This document shows, one piece after another, positions 1 to 11,759 of a DNA stretch of 64,000 nucleotides. The stretch comes from Phaseolus vulgaris (lineage: Eukaryota; Streptophyta; Magnoliopsida; Fabales; Fabaceae), in assembly GCF_000499845.2 (NCBI RefSeq), contig NC_023755.2, positions 34,581,253 to 34,645,252 of the forward strand. Direction: 5' to 3'. The notes below the pieces were generated by a model. That model ran no database searches. It worked only from the letters and a program-made list of their open reading frames with translations, and was not told the DNA's origin. Within the stretch, counting starts at the first letter, position 1. Each line of letters starts with the position of its first letter. Made by a program: the position numbers and the translations under genes.

Positions 1-870
1 GTCTGATGAGTTTATTTGTGTTAGGTCAACCTTGGCCCAAGTACACTTGGTTGGTGGGGCGGAGCAGTCACTGGTTTCAGACCCAATTGTAGACGTGGCA
101 GAACATGTAGGACAAGAGTCCAAGCGGTAACGCCCTAGTTGGTACGACAATCAGCGACGACACGGTGTTGGTATCTCTTGCTCCAACAACGACGGTTGCT
201 CTACCTACGGAGGGGTATTCGAGCAAAGTGAAGATGAAGGTTGATGGTGACACTGTTTTTGTTACGTCAACGACAACAGAGTCGACGCCAATTGGGCACC
301 ATTTGGGTGCGTCGCCGTGTGACGAGGTGGCAGTGAAGCCCGTTTACAGAGACGAAGGGTTCGAGATCGTAGGCGGACGAGGAATTTTTTACGGTGAGTC
401 TGTCGGTGGTTCGTCGGCGGTGGGTGGCTCAGCTGAAGCGATGGATAGAGGGGAATTGGACGACGATAACAGGAGCGTCGAGAAGGGGTCACTAAGGGCG
501 ATTGAGATGGTGTTTTCGGCGGAGGCAACAGGTGGAAAAAGACTTGGCAAGACATTGTTTTCCTCTAAAACCAGCCTTAAGAATATGGGGAAGAAAGTTG
601 TTCCTTCTTCGTTGGCGGGTAAAAGGTTAGAAATTGTTGTCTCATCTATTTCTGACAATGATGTAAGGAACTATAATAATCGTTATTGGCTGGAAAATAA
701 GGAATCGGAAGCCCAAAAAATTTGGAACATTGGAAAAGATCTGGGGGTTTTCGTTTGTTGGGAAGGAAGAAGTGGTAGTAAAAAATCTGCAAGCTTTGGA
801 AGCTCGGGACAGAGATAACATGTTGCTCAAAATGAAGGAGAGTGTAGTGTCTGATGATGAAAATAATTAG
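1..870 (+). pseudogene. LINE ORF1 (gag-like), C-terminal part, frame-broken
   Basis: LINE ORF1 normally encodes an RNA-binding protein that packages the element's transcript. Here only the C-terminal part is in the window. Reading is open in frame 2 up to a stop at 127-129, continues in frame 3 from about 165 to 818, and returns in frame 1 from about 760 to a stop at 868-870, where the acidic tail (VSDDENN) overlaps the start of ORF2. The stretch around residues 170-200 of the longest frame (ending SEAQKIWNIGKDLGV) resembles the end of plant LINE ORF1 proteins, which often read 'AxxIWxLGKxLG'. The N-terminal domain and zinc knuckle are not seen. At least two frameshifts make this copy non-functional. 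Confidence 0.7.
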
Positions 871-3800
871 TTTGAATGTGAGGGGGTTAGGAGGAAGTAA
901 CAAAAGAAGATATCTAAAAGAGTTGATTTTCAAAGAACATGTAGGAATGGTGTGTATTCAAGAGACTAAGTGTTCTGAGTTCGGAGAAGAGAATTGCTTC
1001 AATATGTGGGGATCTAATGAAATAGACTGGATTGAAAATGGGGCTATCAATAATGCAGGTGGGATTATTACATTATGGAGAAGGAGTTGTTTCCAATTAT
1101 CAAGTTCTGTTAATGGGAGTAATTTCTCGATTATTGAAGGAGTATGGAAGGTTGGTGACGGAGTAAGAGTAACTATTGTGAATGTTTATAGCTCAGGTTC
1201 TTTAAAGGAAAAGAAAGCGATTTGGGATGAGATTAATGCTTATAGAGCATGTCAGTTAAACAGGATCTGGTGTGTAGTAGGGGACTTCAACTCAATCAGA
1301 ACAAAGGAGGAGAGGAAAAGTTTGGTTGTGGGTTCGAATTATAGTAGAGAAATGCGGGAATTTAATGAGTTTATTGAAAAGGCTGAATTAATGGACATTC
1401 CGATGGTTGGTCGGAAATTCACATGGTACAAACCGAATGGTACTGCTAAAAGTAGAATTGATAGAGTCCTAGTATCTAAGGAATGGATGGAGGAGTGGCT
1501 GAATAGTAAGCAGATCGTACTTAGTAGATCTGTTTCAGATCATTGTGTTTTGGTAATTAAAGACTCTTGTCCGGACTGGGTTTGAAACCTTTTCGCAGTC
1601 TAGATGTTTGGCAAAAAGACAGCAGATTCAGGGATTTTGTTCGATGTAAATGGCTTAGTTATGAAGTTCATGGTAGAGGTTTGTTTGTGTTCAAACAAAA
1701 ATTGAAGAAGCTAAAATTGGATTTAAAAGTATGGAACAGAGAAGTGTTCGGCGATGTTAATCTGACAGGGGAGATTTTAAAAAAGAAAATCGAGGATTTA
1801 GATGCTCGAGATGATGTTGGAGACTTAGATGAGGAAGGCAGAGTGGAGAGGAGGTCTTGGCTAGCAGAACAAAATTAAAATGCTTTTAGACAAGAAACGG
1901 TTATCCATCAGAAAGCTCGTCTTAAGTGGTTAAAAAATGGTGACCTTAATTCAAAGTTTTTTCATTCGGTTGTTAAATGGAGGAGGGCGAGAAACGGAAT
2001 TAATGGACTGGTTGTTGATGGTCTTTGGAGTGAAGATAAGGAGGTGGTTAAAGGTAAGGTCAAAGACTTCTTCAAGGTCAGGTTTGAAGGTGTTGATGGG
2101 CTTCAAGTCAGGTTGGATAATGTGCATTTCAATTCTATTTTTGTTGCTGATAATGAGATGTTGGTTAGTACTTTCTTCGAAGAGGAAGTCAAGGAGGCTG
2201 TTTGGGATTGTGATAGCTCGAAAAGCCCTAGTCCGTATGGATTTAACTTTGGGCTCATTAAGTTTTGTTGGGAGTTTATTAGAGATGATATCCTACTGGC
2301 CGTAAACGATTTTGCTAGAGTCGGAAAATGGCCTAAGGGGACAAATGCGTCGTTCGTGTGTTTGGTCCCTAAGCTGGAGAATCCACAAAATCTATGTGAT
2401 TTCAGACCCATTTCTCTGGTTGGGTGTCTATATAAGATCATATCGAAGTTGCTCTCTCTAAGGCTTAAAAAGGTGATGAGTAAAATCATTGACTCGAGAC
2501 AGTCTGCGTTTCTTGCTGGTAGGGGAATCTTGGATAGTGTGTTGGTGGCCAATGAAGTCTTAGAGGAGGCAAAAAGGAGGAAGAAGAGCTGCTTATTTTT
2601 CAAAGTGGATTATGAGAAGGCTTATGATTCGGTAAGACGGGATTTCATCAGTTATTTGCTTGAAAGATTAGGTTTTTGTGAACAATGGATTGCTTGGATT
2701 AAATCCTATTTGGAGTCTGCAACGGTATCTGTGTTGGTTAATGGCATTCCGACTAAGGAATTCGTTCCTTCAAAGGGTTTGAGACAGGGAAATCCCTTGG
2801 CTCCGTTCCTTTTTCTTATTGTAGCTGAAGGTCTAGCAGGAGTGGTAAGGAATGTTGTCATGTCCGACTGGATGGAGAGTGTGGAGGTTGGGATGAATAA
2901 GGTTAAAGTTAATATGCTTCAGTATGCAGATGATACTTTGTTCTTCTGCAAAGCAACTTCCAAAAGTGTTTTTTGTTTAAAAACTATTCTGAATTGTTTT
3001 GAGCTGGCTTCAGGTCTAAAGGTGAACTTTCTGAAGAGTAGTATTGGAGGTGTGGGGGTTGATACTTTTACGATCAGATGTTTTGCAAAAATGCTTAATT
3101 GTGATGTGATGAAATATCCTTTCAAGTATCTTGGGATGTCTATTGGGGGGTGTCACAAGAAGGAAGCGTTTTGGGACAGGGTGGTTGAGAAGATAAAGGA
3201 AAGATTGGGAAGATGGAAAGGTAGAATTATTTCGATAGCAGGGAGGATTTGTCTGATTAAATTCGTTATTTCAGCTATCCCTTTGTTCTATATGTCTTTG
3301 TTTAAAATTTCTGCTATTGTTGTGAAGAAGATTGTGAAAATCCAAAGGAATTTCCTGTGGGGTTGGAGGTCAGGTGGGCGAAAGATTGTGTGGGCTTCTT
3401 GGGAGAAGGTGTGTGAGCCCTGTGAAACTGGTGGTCTCGGGGTTATTAATATTAAATTCTTCAACATTGCTTTGTTGGGGAAATGGATTTGGAGGTTGGG
3501 TTATTCCAAAGGTGGTCTGTGGAAGGAGGTGGTAGAATCCAAGTATGGGGGTTGGAGAAATTGGGCGATGGAGGAATGGGGGAGAGAATTCGATGACCGT
3601 TTTAGGTGGAAAGTCGGTAATGGGAAGGAAATTAGGTTTTGGGAAGATAAATGGGTGGGGAATTTAGAGTTGAAAAACAAATTCCCAAGGTTGTTCTCTC
3701 TATGCGGGGATAAAGATTTGTTGCTGGAATGTTGTGGGGTCTGGGAAGAAGGAGACTGGAGTTGGAAGTTGGAGTGGAGAAGAAATTTATTTGAATGGGA

Positions 3801-4473
3801 GAAGCCTCGGGTAGGCCAACTTTTTGAAGAGATTAGAGGGTTGAGTATTGTTCCGGATATTGAAGACTCGTGGGTTTGGAGAGATGGTACGTCTCCTGAA
3901 TTCTCAGTTAAATCGGCTTATAGTGTTTTAAGGGGACATAGTGAGGGGGATTTGTCAAATTTGTACAATTTTTTCTGGAGTATTAAGGCTTTGCCTGCGG
4001 CCCAGGTTCTGGCGTGGAGGGTGTTAGAAAACAAGATTGCTACTAAAGTCAACTTGGCACGGCGCGGGGTGATGACTGACGTTTTAGTTTGTTGTTTTTG
4101 CAGGTTGAAGGAGGAATCTACTAGTCATTTACTCTTTGACTGTAGAATTGCTTGGCTCGTTTGGGGTCAATGTTCCGCGTGGTTAGGAGTGTCATCGGCC
4201 GCTCCCGTTGATCCTTTTGCCCACTTCAAGCAATTTTGTAATGTTATAAAGCCTTTTAACTCTGTCTTGGGAAGTGTGTGGATCTCGATGGGTAGAGAGA
4301 TTTGGTGTCATAGGAACAAGGTTATTTTTAAAGGAGGTGTGGTGGATCATTCAGAGATCTTCACTTTGGCTCAATTGAAGGCTTGGTCCTGGGTAACTTC
4401 TAAAATACCTTCTGCTTGCTTTTCCTTTTCTGACTGGTGTCTTGTTCCTTTATTTTGTTTGAAATCGATTTAA
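854..4473 (+). pseudogene. LINE ORF2: endonuclease - reverse transcriptase - zf-RVT, with one frameshift and one stop
   Basis: ORF2 cuts target DNA and copies the LINE RNA at the nick. The endonuclease (854-1585, 243 residues) begins MMKIISLNVRGLGG and keeps IQETK, GDFN and SDHC, the usual metal and catalytic motifs of the exonuclease-endonuclease-phosphatase fold. Near 1575-1585 the frame changes by one base; reading goes on in frame 1 from 1567, meets TAA at 1876-1878, and continues open to 4473. The reverse transcriptase part of the last stretch (counting from the ATG at 2044) has YADD at residues 294-297, an SKGLRQGNPLAP block before it, and a C-terminal zf-RVT region with CFC and HLLFDC at about 690-710. 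A W-L-K-N-G-D-x-N-S-K-F-F-H motif lies in the open stretch before 2044, which shows the reading frame starts upstream of that ATG. One frameshift plus one stop are the only clear defects. Confidence 0.92.
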
Positions 4474-4786
4474 ATGGCCTGGTTCAGTTTAGGGTGATAG
4501 GTATCTTTATTTTGATGGATGTTGGTTTTTGTGGGCTGTTGGATTTGTAGTTGGGTTAGTGGCTAAGGTTTGTTGTTCTTTTGCTCCTTGTTATGGTCGT
4601 AGTGAGTTTGTACTGGGTTTATTTTGTGATTGTACGGGATTTGTAGTGGTAGATTATTTTTTACTCTCTCATTATGTTGGTTTGGGAGATCAGAGAAGTT
4701 GAATTTTATTGTATAGGTATGTATAAGGGTTGAATCACCCCTTAAGTGGTTCTTGTTATTCAATCCTTATTGTTGATAAAAAAAAA

Positions 4787-5207
4787 TCGTTATAATATAA
4801 TGTTTTTTAATATTCATTGATTAATTTTAATTTGATGTATTATTTTGCAGGCAAATTTTGAAATCCCTAATATGGAACCGCTTCGATCAAAGATTATATC
4901 AAATATCAGACTTAAATTTTGTAAGTTTAAGTCAACATTGACTACGAAATATATTTTTGGAAAGCTTAAAGACGAAAATCCTTGTTTAAAGTACAAACAT
5001 ATTGATGAATTTGATTTGATTTGATTCTATTTTAATTTGCAAATCTGCTTTAATTTTCGTTTATATTGGTTTATTGTGTTTATTTTGTTTATTATTTTAT
5101 TTGCAAATTTGTTTTTATTTTATTTTAGATTTATTTTAAATTTATTTTCTTTTATTTGTTTTTCAATTTTAAATTAAAAAATAAATTATGTTACTAATAG
5201 TGGGTCC
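4787..5207. other. AT-rich spacer, no gene seen
   Basis: After the LINE A-run the sequence is AT-rich with T-runs and short TTTATT repeats. Short frames have no recognisable content. It may be the leader of the decayed gypsy element that follows, but nothing in it proves this. Confidence 0.5.
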
Positions 5208-5407
5208 TTTTGTTAACCCTTGATTTAGCTGTCTTATATGATATTAAGAGGTCAAATTTCCAAAGACCAATTATTATTGAAGCAGAAATTGAAAGGACAG
5301 CTAAAAGAAATAGAAAGACAAAGGCAAAAGAGAAGCAAGGAGACACTAGAGAGGAATCCCCAAGCACTTCGTCTTTTCTCACTCATATTTTTCAGGAGGA
5401 CAACAAC

Positions 5408-6620
5408 ATGTCAGAAGAGCAAGGACCACCTCCTAGGAGGACACTTGGAGATTATGTCATGTATCAAGGGTCAAGGCATTTTTCTAATATTGTAATACCT
5501 GCTACCGCCAAGGCCTTGGAAAAAACGTGTTTTTCCCACTCTCATCAATACCCATCAATTTACATCAATAGATCACGAGGATCCATATTTACATTTGTCT
5601 ACATTTTCTGAATTGGTGGGAACAATGGGCTTCCTTTCAGATGATCTTGAAAATGGTTATATGCGTTTGTTTCATTTTTCATTAGCAGGTAATGCTAAGG
5701 AATGACTCAAATCACTTCCAAATCAAAGTCTCACTAGTTGGAAGGATGTAAATGAAAAATTTATGCAAAGGTTTTTTCCAATCTCTCATTACATCAAAGC
5801 AAAGTCTGAAATTTCTATTTTCAAACAAGAAGCAGATGAATTTTTTTGTGAGACATGAGAGAGATTCAAAATGATGCTTAGAAAATGCTCAAATCATGGG
5901 TTTGAAGATATTGCTCAACTGAGCATATTTGTTAATGGTCTCAGGTCTAATACTAAAATGCTTCTAGATGTTGCAGTTGGCGACATAATGATGGCTCTTG
6001 ATATAGAACAAGCGACAAGGATTCTTGATACAATGGCATCAACTGATTATCAAGCACATCATGATAGACAAGGTATTCATAAGAAAGGGTTGTTAGAGTT
6101 GACTTCAGATGCACTCTTGGCTCATAATAAAATTCTGACACAACAGATTGAGGCATTAACTGCACAAATGGCTAAATTGCCTCAACAAATACAAGCCATG
6201 CAATTATCTCAGAGCCAGAGTCAATCAATCATGTTTGATTTTTGTGGAGGTGATTTATCCCAATAGTCATTGTTTCTATCAAAACAACTCATCTGAAGCG
6301 TAAGTAAATTACATGGGCGATCAGGGAAGGCAAGATGGTTTCTCCAACAACAATAATTATTCTCAAGGTTGGAGAAGCAATCAAAATCAAAATTTTAGGT
6401 GGAATCAAGATAGTGGTTCATCCAATAATCAAGGTCTTTTCCAACAACAATAACCTATATATCCTTCAGTTAAAAAATTGGAAGATACCTTGGAGAAATT
6501 CATGAAAGCTACTATGGCGAATCACGAGAATAATAAGGCAACAGTCATAAATATAAAAATGAACTTAAGACAAATTGCCAAACAATTAGCAAAGGAACAA
6601 AGTGGCCAGTTTTGAGCCAA
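5408..6620 (+). pseudogene. Ty3/gypsy gag, degenerate
   Basis: Gag is the structural protein of the retrotransposon particle. It starts at an ATG at 5408 (MSEEQGPPPRRTLGDYVMYQG), then changes frame near 5520. In the next frame the retrotrans_gag core is visible (LSTFSELVGTMGF, SLAGNAKE, ISHYIKAKSEIS). Stops occur near 5703-5705 and 5854-5859; the ATG at 5871 is only an internal one in the stretch MMLRKCSNHGFEDIAQLSIF. A glutamine-rich coiled region (LTQQIEALTAQMAKLPQQIQAM) and the start of a zinc knuckle (FDFCGGD) follow up to about 6260. From 6310 to 6620 there is a linker rich in Asn and Gln and a conserved-looking NMKMNLRQIAKQLA-type stretch. The copy cannot make a full gag. Confidence 0.8.
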
Positions 6621-6941
6621 CGACCAAACCAACCCAAGAGAGCATTGCAATGAAATTTCCACCTAGTATGGTAAAATAATAAGAGAAAGGGATGGTAATA
6701 ATGCAGTAGCTAAAAAAGAAGAAAAGAATGAGACTAGGGGGGGAGAGATGTTTTTGAAAAAGATTTATCATATCCTCATGCTTTTTCAAAAAAAAAAGAA
6801 AGAAACTTTATTTTATTTTTGATAATTTGCTTCCTAAAAACTATTTTGCAAGAATTTTGAAGCAAGATTCAACACTTCAGAGATTTTGAAAGAATATGAG
6901 CTATATTGAAGAGAGAAATATAAAATTAGAGGATAGATACA

Positions 6942-7262
6942 ATGTCATTATTCAAAAGGGCTTGCCTAAAAAATCCAAGGACTCAGGAAGTTTTAATCTT
7001 CCCGTGTATAGGTGTTTTATCTGTGGACAATGTCTTGCTGGATTTGGGGGCAAGCATAAATCTAATTCCTTTGGCAATGCTGAAGAAAATAGGTGATCTG
7101 AAGGTTCAACCCACAGTTATAATTAGCAGACATATCCATCAAATATCCTTATGGTGTGGTTAAAGATGTTCTTGTAAAGGTGGATAAGTTCATATTCCCA
7201 GTGAATTTTGTTATAATGAACATGAAAGAGGATAAGGAGGTTTCCTTGATACTTGGATAATT
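6942..7262 (+). pseudogene. Retrotransposon aspartic protease segment, degenerate
   Basis: The frame contains a block ending in VLLDLGASINLIPLAMLKKIG, which is the active-site region of a gypsy-type aspartic protease (D-L/S-G-A-S followed by a hydrophobic flap strand). It is preceded by LPKKSKD in another frame and followed by YPYGVVKDVLVKVDKF and a final LILG-like strand near 7240-7260, again in a shifted frame. This matches the N-terminal and C-terminal halves of one protease domain split by at least two frameshifts. Its job would have been to process the gag-pol polyprotein. It lies downstream of the degenerate gag, as expected. Confidence 0.75.
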
Positions 7263-7554
7263 GATGTTGACAAAGGAAAACTTCAAGTTAGAGCTCAAGA
7301 TGACGAGGTAACTTTTTAATCTTTTTTATGGTCCAAAAAAAGAATTAATGCAGGGGAAGAATGCGTACAGAATGATGGAACAAAGGGAGTTGACCACCTT
7401 GAAATAAAAAGGCATCAAGCTAGATGATATTAAACGAGCGCTTACTAGAAGACAATCCAATCCACATTTTAGTTTTATGTTGTTTCGTTATCTTTGTTTT
7501 GATTTTACTTTCAAAAACCATGTTTTCATGCAGTTATCGTCAAGGCAAGTCAAA

Positions 7555-7811
7555 TCTCGCTTAGGCGAGTTGGACGACGAAAAAAAAGATGCTATCTGGA
7601 GTCATTTCGCTTAAGCAAGATAAATCTCGCTTAAACGAGTTTGACGATGCAAAATTTGAATTTCTTGCAGGAAATCTCGCTCAAGCGAAACAGATCTCGC
7701 TCAAACGAGATAGATCTCGCTCAAACAAGATAGATCTCGCTCAAGCGACGAAAAAAATGAGTTCCCTATAGGGATTCTCGCTCAAGCGAGACAATTATCG
7801 CTCTAGCGAGC
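7555..7811. repeat. Cluster of short palindromes, CTCGCTYAAGCGAG type
   Basis: Within 257 bases at least eight variants of a 14-base palindrome occur (for example CTCGCTTAGGCGAG at 7556-7569 and CTCGCTCAAGCGAG near 7774), separated by short spacers such as ATAGAT. Perfect and one-base-off copies are mixed. The same motif appears at 61262-61275 and 61310-61325 in a different element. What it does is not known to me. Confidence 0.85.
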
Positions 7812-7842
7812 ATTTTTTTCAAAAAAAAAAAAAGAATCCTCA

Positions 7843-7847
7843 AAACC
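7843..7847. repeat. Target site duplication AAACC, left copy
   Basis: Five bases directly before the left LTR, identical to 15615-15619 directly after the right LTR. This fixes both element ends. Confidence 0.95.
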
Positions 7848-8832
7848 TGATGTGATTCCAATAGCCACATAGAACAAGATTCTTGACATTTTTAGGAATC
7901 ACCTTGAGCTGGAAAATATAGAGGCACTTTTCTTAGAGTTGGATCATTGTTCTAAGACAAGAACTCACCAATAACTAGTACCAAATTCCAAACTCATTTG
8001 GATGAACCAAATATTGTCAAATTGAATCAACAAAGAGATTAAAACTGGAATTGACCGAACAGAATTGAACAAATGATCAAATGAACCGAACCAAAACAGA
8101 AATTAAAAACAGAAACAGAACATAGTGCTGGAAAAAATAGAAAAACCGAAACTGAAAAATTCAAGAACACAAAGCAACATGAACAATTGAAGAAGAAGAA
8201 AGGAAGGAGAAGAGAATGCTCATGAAGATGGAAGGAGGATGGATGATCTCGCCACTAGAAGTGTGGAATGCTCCTAGATGAGAGTGATGCCGCCACTTGA
8301 GGACTCCATTGATCCATCAAGATAAGACTAGAGAAGAAGGCTCCAAAAGCTCTCCAAAGGTCACTCAAAATTTGAGTAGAGTTTTCTTAGATTAATTCCA
8401 ATCTGAAAAATAAAAAGAGAGCACCTCTATTTATAGCCTAAGGTGCTGAAATATAAGCTACACAAATTCAAAAAAACTCCCTCCCAAAAAGCTTCTAGAA
8501 TTTGCGCCTAAAACAAAGCATGAGGAAGGTGTGACCTCTTCCTTCACTTTGGCACCTCCTTTTCTACTCCTACACCTATCTACTAACACACCCCCCCTAA
8601 GACTCCTAACTAAAGACTAAAAGAGGTTTCTAATGTTTCCCTCTAAGCACCTTCAACTAAAGAAATTACAAAAAGAGAAAATAAATGTCCTCTAGCTCCC
8701 AAAGCTTTGAACATGCTTCTTGTAATCCTTTGAGGTGGACTTTGACCTCCATGGGCGTCTTCTATTTGTGCCTCCACCTCCTCTTGATCTTGTTGATTGG
8801 CCTCCATGTCCTCTTGGGCTTGATCTCCATCA
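7848..8832 (-). repeat. 3' LTR of the chromovirus (985 bp)
   Basis: Begins TGATGTGATTCC and ends CTCCATCA on the plus strand. It matches 14627-15614 almost base for base. The last 63 codons of the pol frame read into it (down to 8643). It also holds the CTATTTATAG box (8427-8436), the TATA element on the minus strand. Confidence 0.97.
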
Positions 8833-11639
8833 TACTCCCCGAGTTGGAGAGAATTCGACCACGAATTCTGGAGACCTACAGAAAAAGGAGTTAGATCGCT
8901 GACATTAAAAGTATGACTACCTAAGAATGTATCAGGCATATCTAACTCATAAGCATTGTCATTAATCCTCTTGAGGACTTGGAAAGGTCCATCCCCTCGA
9001 GGCATTAGTTTGGACTTCCTTTGAGTAGGAAAACGATCCTTCCTCAAGTGAAGCCAAACCCAATCGCCCTCATCAAACAACAATGCTTTTCTCCTTTTAT
9101 TGGCAAGTTCAGCATACTTGCCAACCTTCTTCTCAATTCTCTTCTTGATGTCTTTATGCAAAGTTTTCACAAAAGAAGCCTTTTCATCCCCATCTTTGCA
9201 CAAGACATCTCCAAGAAGGGGAATAGGAAGAAGATCAAGAGGTGTTAGGGGATTAAACCCATAGACCACCTCAAAAGGAGAATGGGAGGTGGTAGAATTT
9301 ACTACTCGGTTATATGCAAACTCAACATGGGGTAGTAAATTCTCCCACACTCTAGGATTCCCCGAAATAAAGCATCTCAATAGTTGTCCCAAAGTTCTAT
9401 TCACCACCTCGGTTTGACCATCAGTTTGTGGGTGACAAGTGGTAGAAAATAAAAGCTTAGTTCCAAGCTTGCCCCACAAGGTCTTCCAAAAGTGACTCAA
9501 GAACTTAGGATCTCTATCGGACACTATAGACCTAGGAATCCCATGCAAGCGAACCACTTCTTGAAAGAAGAGGTTTGCAATGTGGCATGCATCATCCACT
9601 TTGTGGCAAGGAATAAAGTGAGCCATCTTTGAAAAACGATCCACTACCACAAAAATGGAGTCCTTTCCCTTTGATGTCTTGGGTAAGCCTAAGATGAAAT
9701 CCATAGATATATCTACCCAAGGCATTGAAGGGATAGGAAGAGGAGTATAAAGACCATGGGGATGCATTTTAGACTTAGCTTTGCGGCAAGCTATGCATTT
9801 ATCACACAAACTATGAACATGTTTATGCATATGTGGCCAAAAGAAATGTTCATGCAACACATCCAAAGTTTTAGCAACCCCAAAATGTCCCATTAAACCC
9901 CCCTCATGAGCTTCTCTAACAAGAGATAATCTAATAGAGCTTTGGGGAACACAAAGACGTTTTCCTTTAAAAAGAAAGCCATCTTGAATAAAAAAATCTT
10001 TGTGTCCTCCTTTAAGACACTCTTGATAGATGGGAGAAAAATCAAGGTCATCATGATAAAGTTCCTTAATGTGATCAAAACCAAGATATTGAGAGGTTAA
10101 AAGATTTAGCAAGGTGTATCTTCTAGAAAGAGCATCCGCCACAATATTTATTTTGCCTTGCTTGTGTTTGATCACATAAGGAAATTGCTCAATGAATTCC
10201 ACCCACTTAGCATGCCTCTTGTTAAGTTTGTTTTGGCTTTTCAAATATTTAAGAGATTCATGATCACTATGTATCACAAACTCTTTGGGAAAAAGATAGT
10301 GTTGCCAAGTAAACAAAGCCCTAACAAGTGCATATAATTCCTTATCATAGGTGGAATAGTTGAGATGACTTCCCTTCAATTTCTCACTAAAATAGGCTAT
10401 GGGGTGGCCCTCTTGAAGGAGAACAGCCCCAATACCTATGCTTGAAGCATCACACTCAATCTCAAATGTCTTAGTGAAATTAGGAAGGGCCAAGATGGGA
10501 GCATTAGTCAATTTTTCTTTCAAAGTATCAAAAGCATTTTGTTGTGCTTCTCCCCAATGAAAGACCACATCCTTTTTCACTATGTCATTGAGTGGTGCGG
10601 CAATGGTACCAAAGTTTGGGACAAATCTTCTATAGAAAGAAGCAAGCCCATGAAAACTTCGGACCTCATTCAAAGATTTCGGTGTAGGCCAATTTTGAAT
10701 GGCCACCACCTTTGTTTTGTCCACATGGACCCCTTTACAACTCACAACAAACCCTAGGAATTCTATATGATCAAGAGCAAACATACATTTAGCAAGGTTA
10801 GCATACAAATGTTCATTCCTAAGGGTTTCCAAAACTTGCCTAACATGCAACCTATGGTCATTCAAAGATAAGCTATAAATGAGAATGTCATCAAAGTAAA
10901 CCACAACAAACTTACCAATGAAAGGTCTAAGAACATGATGCATGAGGCGCATGAAGGTACTTGGTGCATTAGTTAAACCAAAAGGCATAACTAACCACTC
11001 ATATAAACCAAAGTTGGTCTTAAAAGCCGTCTTCCATTCATCACCCGGTTTGATACGGATTTGATTGTAGCCGCTTTTAAGATCAATCTTTGAAAAGATT
11101 TTAGAACCATGTAATTCATCCAACAAATCATCTAGTCTAGGTATGGGATGCCTATACTTAATGGTTATGTTATTTATGGCCCTACAATCCGAACACATTC
11201 GCCATGTGCCATCCTTTTTTGGCACTAAGATGATAGGCATAGCACAAGGACTCATGCTATCTTGCACCCACCCTTTCTCAATCAAAGCCTCAACTTGTTG
11301 GCGAATTTCCTTGGTTTCACTTGGATTGGTCCTATATGCTGGACGATTTGGTAAAGAAGAGCCCGGTATCAAATCAATTTGGTGCTCAATCCCTCTCAAA
11401 GGTGGAAGTCCTTTTGGAGGATCTTGAAACACATCTTTGAACTCTTCTACCAAATTTTCCAAGCAATGAGGACTATCAACAAGTGATTCTACTCTAAGAG
11501 TTCTAGGGATGGCTAAAAAAAGAGGATGATGAGCCACTATTTCCCTTTCAATGTCACGCCTAGACACAAAGAGTGTAGGCTTAGAACTCTTATCTTTTTT
11601 ATTTTTTTGATCTTTTTCACTCTCCCTCTTTTTCTTCAT
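8643..11639 (-). CDS. Chromovirus pol: reverse transcriptase - RNase H - integrase
   Basis: The 998-residue frame encodes the copying and integrating enzymes of the element. Reverse transcriptase spans about 90-300 with YFDD at 248-251 and KKDGTWRMC before it. RNase H has the acidic set D397, E434, D459, D502. Integrase has an H578/H585-C612/C615 zinc finger and D647, D708, E744 as the catalytic triad. The tail (about 865-998) carries FNVSDLTPF and then a low-complexity acidic stretch encoded partly by the LTR. The first ATG (11639) is simply the first after an in-frame TGA at 11760-11762; the frame is open back to that stop and is the same frame as gag, so in related elements this would be one polyprotein. 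No frameshift or stop is seen within the 998 codons. Confidence 0.95.
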   Translation of the reverse strand: MKKKRESEKDQKNKKDKSSKPTLFVSRRDIEREIVAHHPLFLAIPRTLRVESLVDSPHCLENLVEEFKDVFQDPPKGLPPLRGIEHQIDLIPGSSLPNRPAYRTNPSETKEIRQQVEALIEKGWVQDSMSPCAMPIILVPKKDGTWRMCSDCRAINNITIKYRHPIPRLDDLLDELHGSKIFSKIDLKSGYNQIRIKPGDEWKTAFKTNFGLYEWLVMPFGLTNAPSTFMRLMHHVLRPFIGKFVVVYFDDILIYSLSLNDHRLHVRQVLETLRNEHLYANLAKCMFALDHIEFLGFVVSCKGVHVDKTKVVAIQNWPTPKSLNEVRSFHGLASFYRRFVPNFGTIAAPLNDIVKKDVVFHWGEAQQNAFDTLKEKLTNAPILALPNFTKTFEIECDASSIGIGAVLLQEGHPIAYFSEKLKGSHLNYSTYDKELYALVRALFTWQHYLFPKEFVIHSDHESLKYLKSQNKLNKRHAKWVEFIEQFPYVIKHKQGKINIVADALSRRYTLLNLLTSQYLGFDHIKELYHDDLDFSPIYQECLKGGHKDFFIQDGFLFKGKRLCVPQSSIRLSLVREAHEGGLMGHFGVAKTLDVLHEHFFWPHMHKHVHSLCDKCIACRKAKSKMHPHGLYTPLPIPSMPWVDISMDFILGLPKTSKGKDSIFVVVDRFSKMAHFIPCHKVDDACHIANLFFQEVVRLHGIPRSIVSDRDPKFLSHFWKTLWGKLGTKLLFSTTCHPQTDGQTEVVNRTLGQLLRCFISGNPRVWENLLPHVEFAYNRVVNSTTSHSPFEVVYGFNPLTPLDLLPIPLLGDVLCKDGDEKASFVKTLHKDIKKRIEKKVGKYAELANKRRKALLFDEGDWVWLHLRKDRFPTQRKSKLMPRGDGPFQVLKRINDNAYELDMPDTFLGSHTFNVSDLTPFSVGLQNSWSNSLQLGEYDGDQAQEDMEANQQDQEEVEAQIEDAHGGQSPPQRITRSMFKALGARGHLFSLFVISLVEGA
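8833..8842 (-). promoter_or_regulatory. Polypurine tract of the chromovirus
   Basis: On the minus strand the sequence just before the 3' LTR is CGGGGAGTA, the plus-strand DNA priming site used in reverse transcription. It is unusual in lying inside the pol reading frame. Confidence 0.7.
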
Positions 11640-11759
11640 GATAACTTGGTCCTCATGGACTTCTCTTGGAGAGAGAGATTTTAAAGTAACCTTGTGACCA
11701 TGGAATTCAAAAGATAGTTTGTTGGTAAAGCCATCATGTAAAACTTTTCTATCAAATTG

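Larger units (their letters stand above)
1..4786 (+). mobile_element. LINE (L1-type non-LTR retrotransposon), 5' end outside window
   Basis: The block has the order of a plant L1-type LINE: an ORF1 tail, an apurinic-type endonuclease, a reverse transcriptase with YADD, a C-terminal zf-RVT region, a short 3' untranslated segment and a run of nine A at 4778-4786. ORF1 and ORF2 overlap by 17 bases (854-870). The 5' part lies left of the window, so neither the 5' end nor the target duplication can be checked. Only a few breaks are visible in ORF2, so the copy is moderately old. The 3' tail (TTGTTGATAAAA, preceded by a CCCTTAAGTGGTTC motif) recurs in the small truncated insertion at 61624-61799, so related LINEs have been active here more than once. 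Confidence 0.93.
5208..7847 (+). mobile_element. Decayed Ty3/gypsy (Athila-like) retrotransposon remnant: gag, linker, protease
   Basis: A gag-like region, a Q/N-rich linker and a protease-like segment follow each other on the plus strand in the order of a gypsy element, but with many stops and frame changes. No reverse transcriptase, integrase or LTR of this element can be recognised nearby. The 7.8-kb young element begins right after 7847, and the sequence resumes at 15615, so the remnant was the target of that insertion. The stretch after the insertion (15615-15790) may be its continuation but has no recognisable domain. The lineage call (Athila-like) rests on the style of gag (RRTLGDYVMYQG, YIKAKSEIS, HGFEDIAQLSIF) and is moderate. 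Confidence 0.75.

Noticed and set aside
8685..8894. Plus-strand frame in the LTR, repeated at 15467-15664
   Set aside because: It is the antisense of the pol tail and LTR; it appears twice only because LTRs are duplicated.
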